A DNA stretch of 26,866 nt from contig DLLX01000051.1 of NCBI GenBank assembly GCA_002479145.1, positions 146 through 27,011 on the forward strand, read 5' to 3'. This DNA is from Prevotella sp. UBA7551 (GTDB lineage Bacteria; Bacteroidota; Bacteroidia; Bacteroidales; Bacteroidaceae). Both the position numbers and the translations under genes were made by a program. The notes under the pieces were generated by a model. That model had not been told where the DNA came from, did no database searches, and saw only the letters and a list, made by a program, of their open reading frames with translations. Of the stretch, positions 1 to 8,439 are shown piece by piece; position 1 is the first letter of the stretch; the number at the start of each line of letters is the position of its first letter.

Positions 1-89
1 TCCTCACTCGCTGACGCTCTGACCTCGAAAAGAACCTCAGAATCTGACAAAGCTGATTGATAGAACCCACCTATAAATCAACACACACT

Positions 90-2753
90 ATGTCAACAAC
101 CAAAGATAAGGGCTTGACGCCCATGATGCGGCAGTTCTTCTCCATGAAGCAAAAACACCCCGAGGCACTGCTGCTCTTCCGCTGCGGCGACTTCTACGAG
201 ACCTATTGCGATGACGCTGTGGAGGCCTCGCGCATTCTCGGCATCACGCTGACGCGACGAAACAATGGAGCTTCCTCCGGCGCGGAGATGGCCGGATTTC
301 CCCACCATGCCCTCGACACCTACCTGCCCAAGCTCATCCGGGCCGGAAAACGGGTGGCCATCTGCGACCAACTGGAAGACCCGAAGAAAAAACGCGCTGC
401 CATCAAGGGCAAGAAGGGACTTTCGGAGATGGACAAGATGGTCAAGCGCGGCATCACGGAGCTGGTCACACCGGGCGTGGCGATGGGCGACAACGTGCTG
501 AACTACAAGGAGAACAACTTCTTGGCGGCCATACACTTCGGCAAGGGGGCTTGTGGGGTGAGCCTGCTCGACATCTCCACCGGCGAGTTTCTCACCGGAG
601 AGGGCAACTACGACTACGTGGAAAAGCTCTTGGGCAACTTCCAACCCAAGGAAGTGCTCTACGACAGGACACGCAAACGGGACTTTGAGGAGCGGTTTGG
701 CACCAAGCTCGTCACCTTTGAGCTGGACGATTGGGTGTTCACAGAGCAGAACGCGCGACAGAAACTCCTCAAGCACTTCAATACCAAAAACCTCAAAGGG
801 TTTGGCGTGGACCACCTCCACAACGGCATTATCGCCGCGGGAGCCATCATGCAGTACCTCGAGCTGACGCAACACACGCACATCTCCCACATCACCTCGC
901 TGCGGCGCATCGAGGAAGAGCGCTATGTGAGGCTCGACCGCTTCACCATCCGCTCACTGGAACTGCTCGAGCCGATGCAAGACGAGGGGGCGAGCCTGCT
1001 CAATGTCATCGACCAGACAGTCACACCCATGGGCGGACGCATGATCAGACGGTGGGTAGTGTTTCCCCTGAGGGACGTGAAGCAAATCAACGAGCGGCTG
1101 GACGGCGTGGAATATTTCTACCGCGACACCACTTTCCGCGACACCGTCGACGAGGAACTGCACCGCATCGGCGACCTGGAGCGCATCATCTCCAAGGCTG
1201 CCGTGGGACGCATATCGCCCCGGGAGGTCAATCAGCTGCGCCAGGCACTGGCCGCCATCGTCCCCATCAAGATGGCCTGCCTTGCCGCCGACAACGAGGC
1301 GATGCGGCGAGTGGGCGAGCGGCTGAACCTCTGCGAGTCGCTCCGGGCGCGGATAGAGAAGGAAATCCAGCCCGACCCTCCCCTGCAGGTCAATAAAGGC
1401 GGCGTGATCGCGCCCGGATTCAGCCCCGAGCTGGACGAGTTGCGCTCCATACGCGACAACGGCAAGGAGTATCTGCTCCAGATTCAGCAGCGGGAGATGG
1501 AGAAGACGGGCATCAGCTCGCTGAAGATTGGGTTCAACAACGTCTTCGGCTACTACCTGGAGGTGCGCAACACCTTCAAGGACAAGGTGCCCGCAGAGTG
1601 GATACGCAAGCAGACACTGGCACAGGCGGAACGCTACATCACCGAGGAGCTGAAGGAATATGAGGAGAAAATCCTGGGCGCGGACGAGAAAATCATTACC
1701 TTGGAGACCACCCTCTTCATGCAGTTGGTGAAGGACATGCAGGAGTTCATACCGCAAATCCAGATCAATGCCAACGTGATTGCCCACCTCGACTGCCTGC
1801 TGTCGTTCGCCAAGGTATCAGAGCAGCAGGGCTATGTGCGCCCCGTGGTCGACGACAGCGACGTGCTCGACATCAAGCAAGGGCGTCATGCCGTTATCGA
1901 GACACAGCTTCCCATCGGGGAAAAGTATGTCCCCAACGACGTTTACCTCGACACAGAGAAGCAGCAGATCGTCATGATTACCGGTCCAAACATGGCAGGA
2001 AAGTCAGCATTGCTCCGCCAGACGGCACTCATTGTGATTCTGGCGCAGATGGGATGTTTCGTCCCTGCCGAGAGTGCCCGTGTGGGATTGGTGGACAAAG
2101 TGTTCACCCGCGTGGGGGCAAGCGACAGCCTCTCCACGGGAGAATCCACCTTTATGGTTGAGATGACGGAGGCGGCCAACATCCTTAACAACGTCACGCC
2201 ACGCTCGCTCGTACTCTTCGACGAGCTGGGACGCGGCACTTCCACCTACGACGGCATCTCCATCGCCTGGGCTATCGTGGAGTATCTCCATGAACATAAG
2301 CGCGCAAGGGCGCGTACACTGTTCGCCACCCACTACCATGAGCTGAACGAAATGGAGAAGCTCTTCGCAAGAATCAAGAACTACAACGTGAGCGTCAAGG
2401 AGATGGACGGCAAAGTCATCTTCCTTCGCAAGCTGGAGCGCGGTGGCAGCGAGCATTCCTTTGGCATTCATGTGGCCGAGATAGCCGGCATGCCGCCCTC
2501 CATCATCAGGCGCGCCACAGCCATCCTGAAGCAGCTCGAGGCGGACAACGCCCAGGTGGGAGGGGCAGGAAAGCCCAACATGGAGCACATAGCGACGGAG
2601 AATGGTGGCATGCAACTGTCGTTCTTCCAACTCGAGGATCCCGTGTTGTCACAGATCAGAGACGAGATTCTGCACCTCGACATCGACCGCCTCACGCCGA
2701 TGGACGCACTCAACAAGCTCAATGACATCAAAAGAATACTCAACGGGAAATAG
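90..2753 (+). CDS. mutS: DNA mismatch repair protein MutS
   Basis: Mismatch-recognition ATPase of post-replicative repair; it binds mispairs in the cytoplasm and recruits MutL. The product is 887 aa, in the usual MutS range. The N-terminal mismatch-binding domain carries the Phe-x-Glu motif as F35-Y-E37 within GDFYE. The C-terminal ABC-type ATPase has the Walker A GPNMAGKS at 632-639 and a Walker B ending in D711-E712, followed by the signature GRGTSTYDG and the switch histidines of FATHYHEL. I chose ATG 90 because the protein then begins MSTTKDKGLTPMMRQ, as in Bacteroidales MutS; an in-frame TTG at 57 would add 11 unlikely residues. It is the first gene of the window and is followed by metK after 123 nt. 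No promoter is recognisable in the 89 upstream bases. Confidence 0.97.
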   Translation: MSTTKDKGLTPMMRQFFSMKQKHPEALLLFRCGDFYETYCDDAVEASRILGITLTRRNNGASSGAEMAGFPHHALDTYLPKLIRAGKRVAICDQLEDPKKKRAAIKGKKGLSEMDKMVKRGITELVTPGVAMGDNVLNYKENNFLAAIHFGKGACGVSLLDISTGEFLTGEGNYDYVEKLLGNFQPKEVLYDRTRKRDFEERFGTKLVTFELDDWVFTEQNARQKLLKHFNTKNLKGFGVDHLHNGIIAAGAIMQYLELTQHTHISHITSLRRIEEERYVRLDRFTIRSLELLEPMQDEGASLLNVIDQTVTPMGGRMIRRWVVFPLRDVKQINERLDGVEYFYRDTTFRDTVDEELHRIGDLERIISKAAVGRISPREVNQLRQALAAIVPIKMACLAADNEAMRRVGERLNLCESLRARIEKEIQPDPPLQVNKGGVIAPGFSPELDELRSIRDNGKEYLLQIQQREMEKTGISSLKIGFNNVFGYYLEVRNTFKDKVPAEWIRKQTLAQAERYITEELKEYEEKILGADEKIITLETTLFMQLVKDMQEFIPQIQINANVIAHLDCLLSFAKVSEQQGYVRPVVDDSDVLDIKQGRHAVIETQLPIGEKYVPNDVYLDTEKQQIVMITGPNMAGKSALLRQTALIVILAQMGCFVPAESARVGLVDKVFTRVGASDSLSTGESTFMVEMTEAANILNNVTPRSLVLFDELGRGTSTYDGISIAWAIVEYLHEHKRARARTLFATHYHELNEMEKLFARIKNYNVSVKEMDGKVIFLRKLERGGSEHSFGIHVAEIAGMPPSIIRRATAILKQLEADNAQVGGAGKPNMEHIATENGGMQLSFFQLEDPVLSQIRDEILHLDIDRLTPMDALNKLNDIKRILNGK

Positions 2754-2816
2754 CCGCCGGCAGCAAATAAAACATAATAATGATTTGGAACACATGGCTA
2801 TGCAGTCAAAATTGCG

Positions 2817-2824
2817 TAACTTTG
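2817..2824 (+). promoter_or_regulatory. Bacteroidetes -7 promoter element for metK
   Basis: TAACTTTG matches the Bacteroidetes primary-sigma -7 consensus TAnnTTTG, and it is followed by GCACC as at other promoters in this window. It lies 52 nt before the metK ATG. No convincing TTTG -33 box is found at 17-21 bp upstream. No SAM-riboswitch-like structure is evident in the short leader. Confidence 0.6.
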
Positions 2825-2876
2825 CACCTCAAAAATAGGGTTGTGTTCATATCATCAATTTCAAAAACAAGAAAAA

Positions 2877-4136
2877 ATGTCATATCTCTTTTCTTCAGAG
2901 TCAGTCTCTGAGGGCCACCCCGATAAAGTAGCAGACCAGATCAGCGACGCTTTGCTCGACCAGTTCTTGGCCTATGACGAGAAGGCCCACTGCGCCATAG
3001 AGACCTTCAACACGACGGGTCAGGTGATCATCATGGGCGAAGTCAGCTCCACAGAGTATGTCGACCTGCAAACCGTAGCACGCAACACCATCGACCGCAT
3101 CGGCTACAACAAGGCCGAATATCAGTTTGACTCAAAATCCTGCGGCATCCTCACCGCCATCCATGAGCAGAGCGAGGACATAGACCGCGGGGTGAGCCGC
3201 AAGAACGAGGAGGCACAAGGAGCCGGCGACCAGGGCATGATGTTTGGTTATGCCTGCAACGAGACGGAAAACTACATACCCGTTACGCTCGACCTGGCCC
3301 ACCTCATCATGCGGACCCTTGCCGACATCAGGAAGGAAGGCAAGCAGATGACCTACCTCCGCCCCGACGCCAAGAGCCAGGTGACGGTGGAATACAGCGA
3401 CGACGGCGTGCCTCAGCGCATCACCACCATTGTCGTTTCCACCCAGCACGACCCCTTCATGGCCGACGACGAGGCCATGTTGGCACAGATTAAGAAGGAT
3501 GTCCTGCAGATTCTCATGCCCAGAGTGAAACAGCAGATTCACTCCGAGGCCGTCCTCGCCCTCTTCAACGACGACATAACCTATCTGGTCAACCCCACGG
3601 GCAAGTTTGTCATCGGCGGACCTCACGGCGACACGGGTCTCACGGGGCGCAAAATCATCGTCGACACCTACGGCGGACGGGGCGCACATGGCGGCGGGGC
3701 ATTCTCGGGGAAAGACTCTTCCAAGGTGGATCGCTCGGCAGCCTACATGGCACGCTACATCGCCAAGAACATGGTGGCGGCCAAAGTGGCCGATGAGGTG
3801 CTCGTGCAACTGGCCTATGCCATCGGAAAGGCAGAGCCGGTGAGCGTCTATGTCAACACCTATGGGCGCAAGCACGTGGCGATGAGCGATGGCGAGATAG
3901 CCAAAACGGTGGAGCGTCTCTTCGATTTGAGACCCAAAGCCATAGAGCGTCAGCTCAAGCTACGGCAGCCCATGTACCTTGAGACTGCGGCCTACGGCCA
4001 CATGGGGCGCAAGAACGAGGTGAAGAGAAAGACCTTCACCAGCCGCTACCATGACACGAAGACCATCGACGTGGAGCTGTTCACCTGGGAGAAGCTGGAC
4101 TTGATAGAGAAACTCAAAGAAGCTTTCGGAAGCTAA
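2877..4136 (+). CDS. metK: S-adenosylmethionine synthetase
   Basis: Makes S-adenosylmethionine from ATP and methionine in the cytoplasm; SAM is the donor for methyltransferases, including the HsdM in this window. The product is 419 aa, longer than the ~384 aa of E. coli but normal for Bacteroidetes. Visible motifs are SEGHPDKVADQ near residues 11-21 (ATP-binding His14), the GDQGMMFGYA hexa-motif, and the glycine-rich phosphate loop GGRGAHGGGAFSGKD. I chose ATG 2877 (MSYLFSSESVSEGHPDK) over an upstream in-frame TTG at 2841, which would add 12 non-conserved residues and sit inside the leader. A TAnnTTTG element lies 52 nt upstream. The next gene starts 4 nt after the stop, so co-transcription is likely. 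Confidence 0.97.
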   Translation: MSYLFSSESVSEGHPDKVADQISDALLDQFLAYDEKAHCAIETFNTTGQVIIMGEVSSTEYVDLQTVARNTIDRIGYNKAEYQFDSKSCGILTAIHEQSEDIDRGVSRKNEEAQGAGDQGMMFGYACNETENYIPVTLDLAHLIMRTLADIRKEGKQMTYLRPDAKSQVTVEYSDDGVPQRITTIVVSTQHDPFMADDEAMLAQIKKDVLQILMPRVKQQIHSEAVLALFNDDITYLVNPTGKFVIGGPHGDTGLTGRKIIVDTYGGRGAHGGGAFSGKDSSKVDRSAAYMARYIAKNMVAAKVADEVLVQLAYAIGKAEPVSVYVNTYGRKHVAMSDGEIAKTVERLFDLRPKAIERQLKLRQPMYLETAAYGHMGRKNEVKRKTFTSRYHDTKTIDVELFTWEKLDLIEKLKEAFGS

Positions 4137-4139
4137 AAG

Positions 4140-5186
4140 ATGCCAATACTGCTGAAGGACACACTGGCCACACCATCCCACACGGCACCGGAACAGGTGC
4201 CGGGGTCTAATTTCACGACCATAGACGGGGAGACGCGCAACACGGTGGGGATGACTCCCTACCGCGTTTTGCAGAAGTTGGGTCCCGAGGCAAGTGAGGA
4301 TCAGAAGGACTCGGCTATCCAAGCCAATTTCAAGCCCGGCGCAATACCCTACAATACGCGCACGGACACCATGACGACCTTTGGCTTCAAGCTGAAGAAG
4401 GTGAAGCCTTTCGAGAAGACACAGTTCATGGACACGACCTACTTCCACGGCGGAAAATACTTCCACCCCGAACGGGGAGTGCCCACAGTGGGCGTGGCTG
4501 GCGACCCTGCCCCCTACCTCTTGCGCAACGACAACACCATCACCTCACTGCTATTGGGCTGCTTTCTGCTGTCCATGGTCTCGCTGTCCTTCTCCAAGGA
4601 GCTCTTCTTCCAGCAGCTGAAAAACTTCTTCTTTGTTCCGCGCAGTGTGGCCGAGATGACCGAAACGGCACTGGAGCGCCGCTTCCAGTGGTTTTTCATC
4701 CTGCAGACGGCCATGCTCTTAGGCATCATCTATTATGTCTATCAGGCCCTCTTCCTCCAGACCCACTTCAACATAGAGTCGCAACTGGCACTGATCGGGA
4801 TTTTCTCGGCCTGCTTCACGCTCTATCTTGGGGCGAAATACTGGATATATAAATTTGTCAATTGGGTATTCTTTCATAGTCAAAAAAATGAACAATGGAA
4901 CCGCTCCTGGCGGTTGCTCACTGCATCGGAGGGGATGATGCTTTTCCCTGCGGTACTACTTGTCGTCTACTTCGACCTTCCTTTGCCATCCGCCTTCGTG
5001 TACACTATTTTCATTATCATCTTGACGAAGATACTCATCTTTTACAAGAGCTTCACCATCTTTTTCAGCCAATCAACCATCCATCTGCAAATTATTTTGT
5101 ACTTTTGTGCGCTCGAATTGATGCCAGCTGTGGCATCGTGGGGCATTCTGGAAATGATCGCAAGCTATTTGAATGTAAATTTTTAA
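4140..5186 (+). CDS. DUF4271 family integral membrane protein
   Basis: A 348-aa inner-membrane protein of unknown function that matches the Bacteroidetes DUF4271 family by architecture and by its place directly upstream of hemD. Residues 1-130 form a soluble or extracytoplasmic segment rich in Thr, Pro and Lys. They are followed by about six hydrophobic helices near 133-152, 184-206, 216-240, 266-282, 285-305 and 314-335. The gene starts 4 nt after metK and ends 8 nt before hemD, which implies a single transcript. No catalytic motif is visible. The family name is recalled from gene order and helix pattern and was not searched. From about 4850 the DNA is more AT-rich than neighbouring genes, which fits the run of hydrophobic codons. 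Confidence 0.85.
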   Translation: MPILLKDTLATPSHTAPEQVPGSNFTTIDGETRNTVGMTPYRVLQKLGPEASEDQKDSAIQANFKPGAIPYNTRTDTMTTFGFKLKKVKPFEKTQFMDTTYFHGGKYFHPERGVPTVGVAGDPAPYLLRNDNTITSLLLGCFLLSMVSLSFSKELFFQQLKNFFFVPRSVAEMTETALERRFQWFFILQTAMLLGIIYYVYQALFLQTHFNIESQLALIGIFSACFTLYLGAKYWIYKFVNWVFFHSQKNEQWNRSWRLLTASEGMMLFPAVLLVVYFDLPLPSAFVYTIFIIILTKILIFYKSFTIFFSQSTIHLQIILYFCALELMPAVASWGILEMIASYLNVNF

Positions 5187-5193
5187 GACAACG

Positions 5194-5946
5194 ATGATTA
5201 AAAAGATTTTGATATCCCAACCACAGCCCAATGCCAAGTCACCTTATTTCGACATTGAGAAAGCACAAGGGGTAGAAATGGTGTTCAGACCATTCTTCAA
5301 AGTGGAAGGAATCACGGCCAAAGAATTCCGCCAACAGAAAATCAACATCCTGGACTACTCGGCTGTCGTGTTCACATCGCGCCACGCTGTCGACAACTAC
5401 TTCAAGCTGGCCAAGGAGATGCGCATCACCATTCCTGAGGACATGAAGTACTTCTGTGTCATCGAAGCCATCGCTCTTTATATTCAAAAGTACGTTCAAT
5501 ACCGCAAACGCAAGGTGTTTTTCGGCAAGACCGGAAAGATTGCCGACCTCATTCCGACCATGGTAAAGCACAAGGTGGAGAACTATCTCGTGCCGCAAAG
5601 CTCGGTACACAACGACACGCTCGCCCATTTGCTGGACGAGAAGGGACTCAAGCACCACGAGTGCGTGATGTACAGAACGGTGAACAACGAGCTGACGGAG
5701 GAGGAGGTGAAGCACTTCGACTACGACATGGTCGTCTTTTTCTCCCCCACTGGCGTGCAGTCATTCACCAGCAGCATGCCCAATTTTGAGCAAGGCGACA
5801 TCCGCATCGCCGCCTTCGGACCCACGACGGCCAAGTTTATCAAGGATTCCGGACTGCGTCTCGACTTGGAAGCGCCCACCAAGGAATTTCCTTCGATGAC
5901 GGCGGCAATAGACTGCTACCTGAAGCAGGAGAACAAAGGCCGATAG
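5194..5946 (+). CDS. hemD: Uroporphyrinogen-III synthase
   Basis: Closes hydroxymethylbilane with inversion of ring D to give uroporphyrinogen III, the branch point to heme and corrinoids; cytoplasmic. The product is 250 aa, the normal size. It has the two-lobed HemD pattern: an N-terminal strand KKILISQPQP, then YSAVVFTSRHAVDNYF near 55-70, and the second-lobe motif DMVVFFSPTGVQSF with a downstream AAFGPTTAKFIKDSG (the 'G.tTA......G' signature). HemD diverges strongly in sequence, so the call rests on these strand motifs and on the Bacteroidetes order DUF4271-hemD-rnpA. It is preceded by 7 intergenic nt and followed by rnpA after 12 nt. Confidence 0.9.
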   Translation: MIKKILISQPQPNAKSPYFDIEKAQGVEMVFRPFFKVEGITAKEFRQQKINILDYSAVVFTSRHAVDNYFKLAKEMRITIPEDMKYFCVIEAIALYIQKYVQYRKRKVFFGKTGKIADLIPTMVKHKVENYLVPQSSVHNDTLAHLLDEKGLKHHECVMYRTVNNELTEEEVKHFDYDMVVFFSPTGVQSFTSSMPNFEQGDIRIAAFGPTTAKFIKDSGLRLDLEAPTKEFPSMTAAIDCYLKQENKGR

Positions 5947-5958
5947 GCAAGCAAAGAA

Positions 5959-6372
5959 ATGGCAACGGGCAAGCACACGTTCGGCAAGGAAGAGCACATC
6001 GTCAGTAAGCGACAGATTGACCGTCTCTTCGATAAAGGGGGCAGCCGCGCGCTGTCGGCCTTTCCGATTCGTGCGGTCTACCGTCTCTATGAGCAGCAGG
6101 GGGACGGCCATGTGGGCGTACAGGTGCTCCTGAGCGTACCCAAACGACTGCTGAGGCACGCCGTCGCACGCAACAGAGTGAAGCGACAGCTGCGCGAGGC
6201 ATACCGTCTGCAAAAGGAAATCGTCGCCGACGCACTGTCTGAGGGCCGCCACTTGGACCTGGCTTTCATCTGGATGAGCAACGAGTTGGTCGATTCCGCC
6301 ACCATCCACAGCCGCATGGGCAACCTGCTCACCCGCATCGCGGAGCGGCTACAACCTTCAAGGAGTATCTGA
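5959..6372 (+). CDS. rnpA: Ribonuclease P protein component
   Basis: Protein subunit of RNase P. It assists the catalytic RNA in removing 5' leaders from pre-tRNAs. The product is 137 aa and strongly basic. It shows the RnpA fold markers: an N-terminal 'F....RL......F...A', a central strand VQVLLSVPKRLLRHAV, and the RNR motif (R71-N72-R73) in ARNRVKRQLREAYR. The C-terminal part contains the expected LDLAFIW strand. As in other Bacteroidetes, rpmH is not adjacent. The stop overlaps the yidD start by one base (TGATG), indicating translational coupling. Confidence 0.95.
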   Translation: MATGKHTFGKEEHIVSKRQIDRLFDKGGSRALSAFPIRAVYRLYEQQGDGHVGVQVLLSVPKRLLRHAVARNRVKRQLREAYRLQKEIVADALSEGRHLDLAFIWMSNELVDSATIHSRMGNLLTRIAERLQPSRSI

Positions 6373-6623
6373 TGAACTGGCTTCAGAGGTTGCTCCACTC
6401 GCTTTCGCACCTGCTGTCGTGGCTGCTCATCCTGCCCATCCGCTTCTATCAGCAGTGCATCTCGCCCTTCACGCCCCCTTCCTGCCGCTTCACGCCGACC
6501 TGCTCGGAGTATGCCCGACAAGCCATAGCGAAGCACGGACCCGTCAAGGGGCTTTACCTTGCCGTCAGAAGGCTGCTCAGATGCCACCCATGGGGAGGCT
6601 CGGGATACGACCCCGTACCTTGA
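6372..6623 (+). CDS. yidD: Membrane protein insertion efficiency factor YidD
   Basis: Small amphipathic membrane-associated protein thought to help YidC-dependent insertion. It is 83 aa, and the whole family core is present: LPIRFYQQCISPF, then the cysteine-rich SCRFTPTCSEYARQAI, then KGLYLAVRRLLRCHPWGGSGYDPVP. The ATG overlaps the rnpA stop by one base, and the rnpA-yidD pairing is widely conserved. The tyrS start follows after 97 nt with no obvious terminator, so tyrS may share the transcript. Confidence 0.96.
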   Translation: MNWLQRLLHSLSHLLSWLLILPIRFYQQCISPFTPPSCRFTPTCSEYARQAIAKHGPVKGLYLAVRRLLRCHPWGGSGYDPVP

Positions 6624-6720
6624 AAGAGGAAGCTGGGCAAGCGAAGATGCAGGCACAACGCAAATATAATAAGGAGAAAAATCAAAGAACTTTCATATAA
6701 AAACATCTCATACGATTTCG

Positions 6721-8022
6721 ATGAAGAATTTTGTTGAAGAGCTGAAATGGCGTGGTATGCTCGCGCAAATCATGCCTGGCACCGAGGAATACCTTCTGGA
6801 ACACACCGTGTCGGCCTACCTCGGCACCGACCCTACCGCCGACTCGCTCCACATTGGGCACCTGTGTGGCATTATGATGTTGCGCCACTTGCAGCGCTGC
6901 GGACACAAACCTTACCTGCTGGTCGGGGGAGCAACGGGCATGATCGGTGACCCTTCAGGAAAGAGTCTGGAGCGCAATCTCCTCGATGCCGACACCCTCT
7001 ACCACAACCAGGAGGCCATCAAGAAGCAGGTATCCAAGTTCCTCGACTTCGAAGGGACGGCACCCAACAAGGCCGAAATGGTCAACAACTACGACTGGAT
7101 GAAGGACTTCTCATTCCTTGATTTCGTCCGCGAGGTGGGAAAACACATCACCGTCAACTACATGATGGCCAAGGAGAGCGTGCAGCAGCGGCTCAACGGC
7201 ACGGCGCGCGACGGCCTTTCCTTCACCGAGTTCACCTATCAGCTCCTCCAGGGCTACGATTTCCTTCACCTCTACCGTGCCCACGGCGTGCGTCTGCAGC
7301 TGGGCGGCAACGACCAGTGGGGCAATATGACCACGGGAACGGAGCTGATCCGCCGCACACTGGGCAATGACGTGGAGACCTTCTGCATCACCTGCCCGCT
7401 CATTACGAAGTCGGATGGCAAGAAATTCGGCAAAACCGAGAGCGGAAACGTATGGCTTGACCCGAAACGCACGACCCCTTACGCCTTCTATCAGTTCTGG
7501 CTCAACGTGGCAGATGACGAGGCTGAGCGGTATATCCGCATCTTCACCGACCTCGACCGGGAGACCATCGAGGGCCTTATCGCCGAGCACAGGCAGGATC
7601 CGGGCCGTCGCGCCCTGCAACGCCGCCTCGCCGAGGAGGTGACTGTGATGGTCCACTCTCGCGAATCGCTCGACATGGCCATCGCCGCAAGCAACATCCT
7701 CTTTGGAAAGGCCACCCGCGAGACGCTCGAGAAGCTCGACGAGGCCACCCTCAACGACGTATTCAAGGACGTGCCCCACTACACCGTGTCGCGCGACCAA
7801 CTCGGTCAGCCCGCCGTTGAGGTCTTCTGCCAAGAGGGATGGCAGATATTCCCCAGCAAGAGCGAGATGCGTAAGCTCGTAAAGGGCAACGGTGTGAGCC
7901 TGAATAAGGAGAAGCTCACCGCCTTCGACCGCCCTATCACGGCCGAAGACCTCATCGATGGCAAGTATCTTCTCGTGCAACGCGGCAAGAAAAACTACTA
8001 TCTCGTCACGGTCGGCGAGTAG
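6721..8022 (+). CDS. tyrS: Tyrosyl-tRNA synthetase
   Basis: Class I aminoacyl-tRNA synthetase charging tRNA-Tyr with tyrosine; cytoplasmic homodimer. The product is 433 aa, full length. The HIGH signature is H44-I-G-H47 in DSLHIGHLCG. The KMSKS loop is the usual bacterial TyrRS variant KFGKT at 235-239. The tyrosine-binding segment YDFLHLYRAHGVRLQLGGNDQWGN is present. The C-terminal S4-like RNA-binding domain is seen as 'SKSEMRKLVKGNGVSLN...LVQRGKKNYYLV'. The start MKNFVEELKWRGML is typical. A strong hairpin terminator lies 51 nt after the stop. Confidence 0.97.
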   Translation: MKNFVEELKWRGMLAQIMPGTEEYLLEHTVSAYLGTDPTADSLHIGHLCGIMMLRHLQRCGHKPYLLVGGATGMIGDPSGKSLERNLLDADTLYHNQEAIKKQVSKFLDFEGTAPNKAEMVNNYDWMKDFSFLDFVREVGKHITVNYMMAKESVQQRLNGTARDGLSFTEFTYQLLQGYDFLHLYRAHGVRLQLGGNDQWGNMTTGTELIRRTLGNDVETFCITCPLITKSDGKKFGKTESGNVWLDPKRTTPYAFYQFWLNVADDEAERYIRIFTDLDRETIEGLIAEHRQDPGRRALQRRLAEEVTVMVHSRESLDMAIAASNILFGKATRETLEKLDEATLNDVFKDVPHYTVSRDQLGQPAVEVFCQEGWQIFPSKSEMRKLVKGNGVSLNKEKLTAFDRPITAEDLIDGKYLLVQRGKKNYYLVTVGE

Positions 8023-8073
8023 AAATACAACTGCCTGGAGCAGGAATCCTCCAGCGCAACCACCCCACATCAA

Positions 8074-8118
8074 GATAAAAGCCATCCGACAGCATACCGC
8101 TGCCGGATGGCTTTTATC
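8074..8118. terminator. Bidirectional hairpin terminator after tyrS
   Basis: A 15-bp perfect stem (8074-8088 with 8104-8118) is extended by a 4-bp inner stem (8090-8093 with 8099-8102) around a 5-nt loop. The stem is A-rich on its outer left and T-rich on its outer right, so it can terminate tyrS on + and the convergent surface-protein operon on -. Confidence 0.85.
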
Positions 8119-8138
8119 GTAGTTATGGCCTTGACTGT

Positions 8139-8174
8139 AAGCCTTTGCCTGCACTCAACCACAGGCAAAGGCTT
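8139..8174. terminator. Second hairpin between convergent genes
   Basis: A perfect 13-bp inverted repeat (8139-8151 with 8162-8174, core GCCTTTGCCTG) around a 10-nt loop, 36 nt beyond the stop of the - strand peptide gene. There is no long T run on either side, so it may be a secondary terminator or an mRNA 3'-end stabiliser. Confidence 0.55.
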
Positions 8175-8210
8175 CATCTCAAGCCGTAATTAGCAGATAT
8201 GCCATAGTAA

Positions 8211-8426
8211 CTATTGAGGCCAATCACCCCAAGGATTGTCGTTCGACTCCTCCTCAGCATCCTGATGGGGCCGATTGGGAGCTACTTGGAATAGACCAGG
8301 TTGGCTCACCTGTGTTTCACCATCTTTTCCTCCTACAGTTAGATTAGAGTTTCCTGCCATGATCACTTCGGTGCACGCCATTACCAAAACAGCTGGCTCG
8401 CAATAGACCTTTTTTCCTTTCTTCAT
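8211..8426 (-). CDS. Small protein of unknown function (71 aa) downstream of surface protein
   Basis: A 71-aa product beginning MKKGKKVYCEPAVLV and ending in an acidic tail DAEEESNDNPWGDWPQ. The middle reads VLVMACTEVIMAGNSNLTVGG. The pattern 'KK.Y..P...V........MAGS/N' followed by a Gly/Asp-rich stretch and a terminal W-G-D-W resembles a large group of short Prevotella and Bacteroides hypothetical proteins that I know only by appearance; no function is assigned. It lacks a standard signal peptide, although residues 11-26 are moderately hydrophobic. Its ATG is 13 nt after the stop of the giant surface protein, so it is almost certainly the second gene of that operon. Followed by two hairpins. 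Confidence 0.7.
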   Translation of the reverse strand: MKKGKKVYCEPAVLVMACTEVIMAGNSNLTVGGKDGETQVSQPGLFQVAPNRPHQDAEEESNDNPWGDWPQ

Positions 8427-8439
8427 TTTACTTTCAGTT

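Noticed and set aside
57..89. Upstream in-frame TTG start for mutS
   Set aside because: It would add 11 residues with no MutS similarity; ATG 90 gives the expected N-terminus.
954..1787. Long open frame antisense to mutS
   Set aside because: No domain or signal; a shadow of the biased codon use of mutS.
2754..2876. Possible SAM riboswitch before metK
   Set aside because: The leader after the -7 box is only about 50 nt and shows no multi-helix structure.
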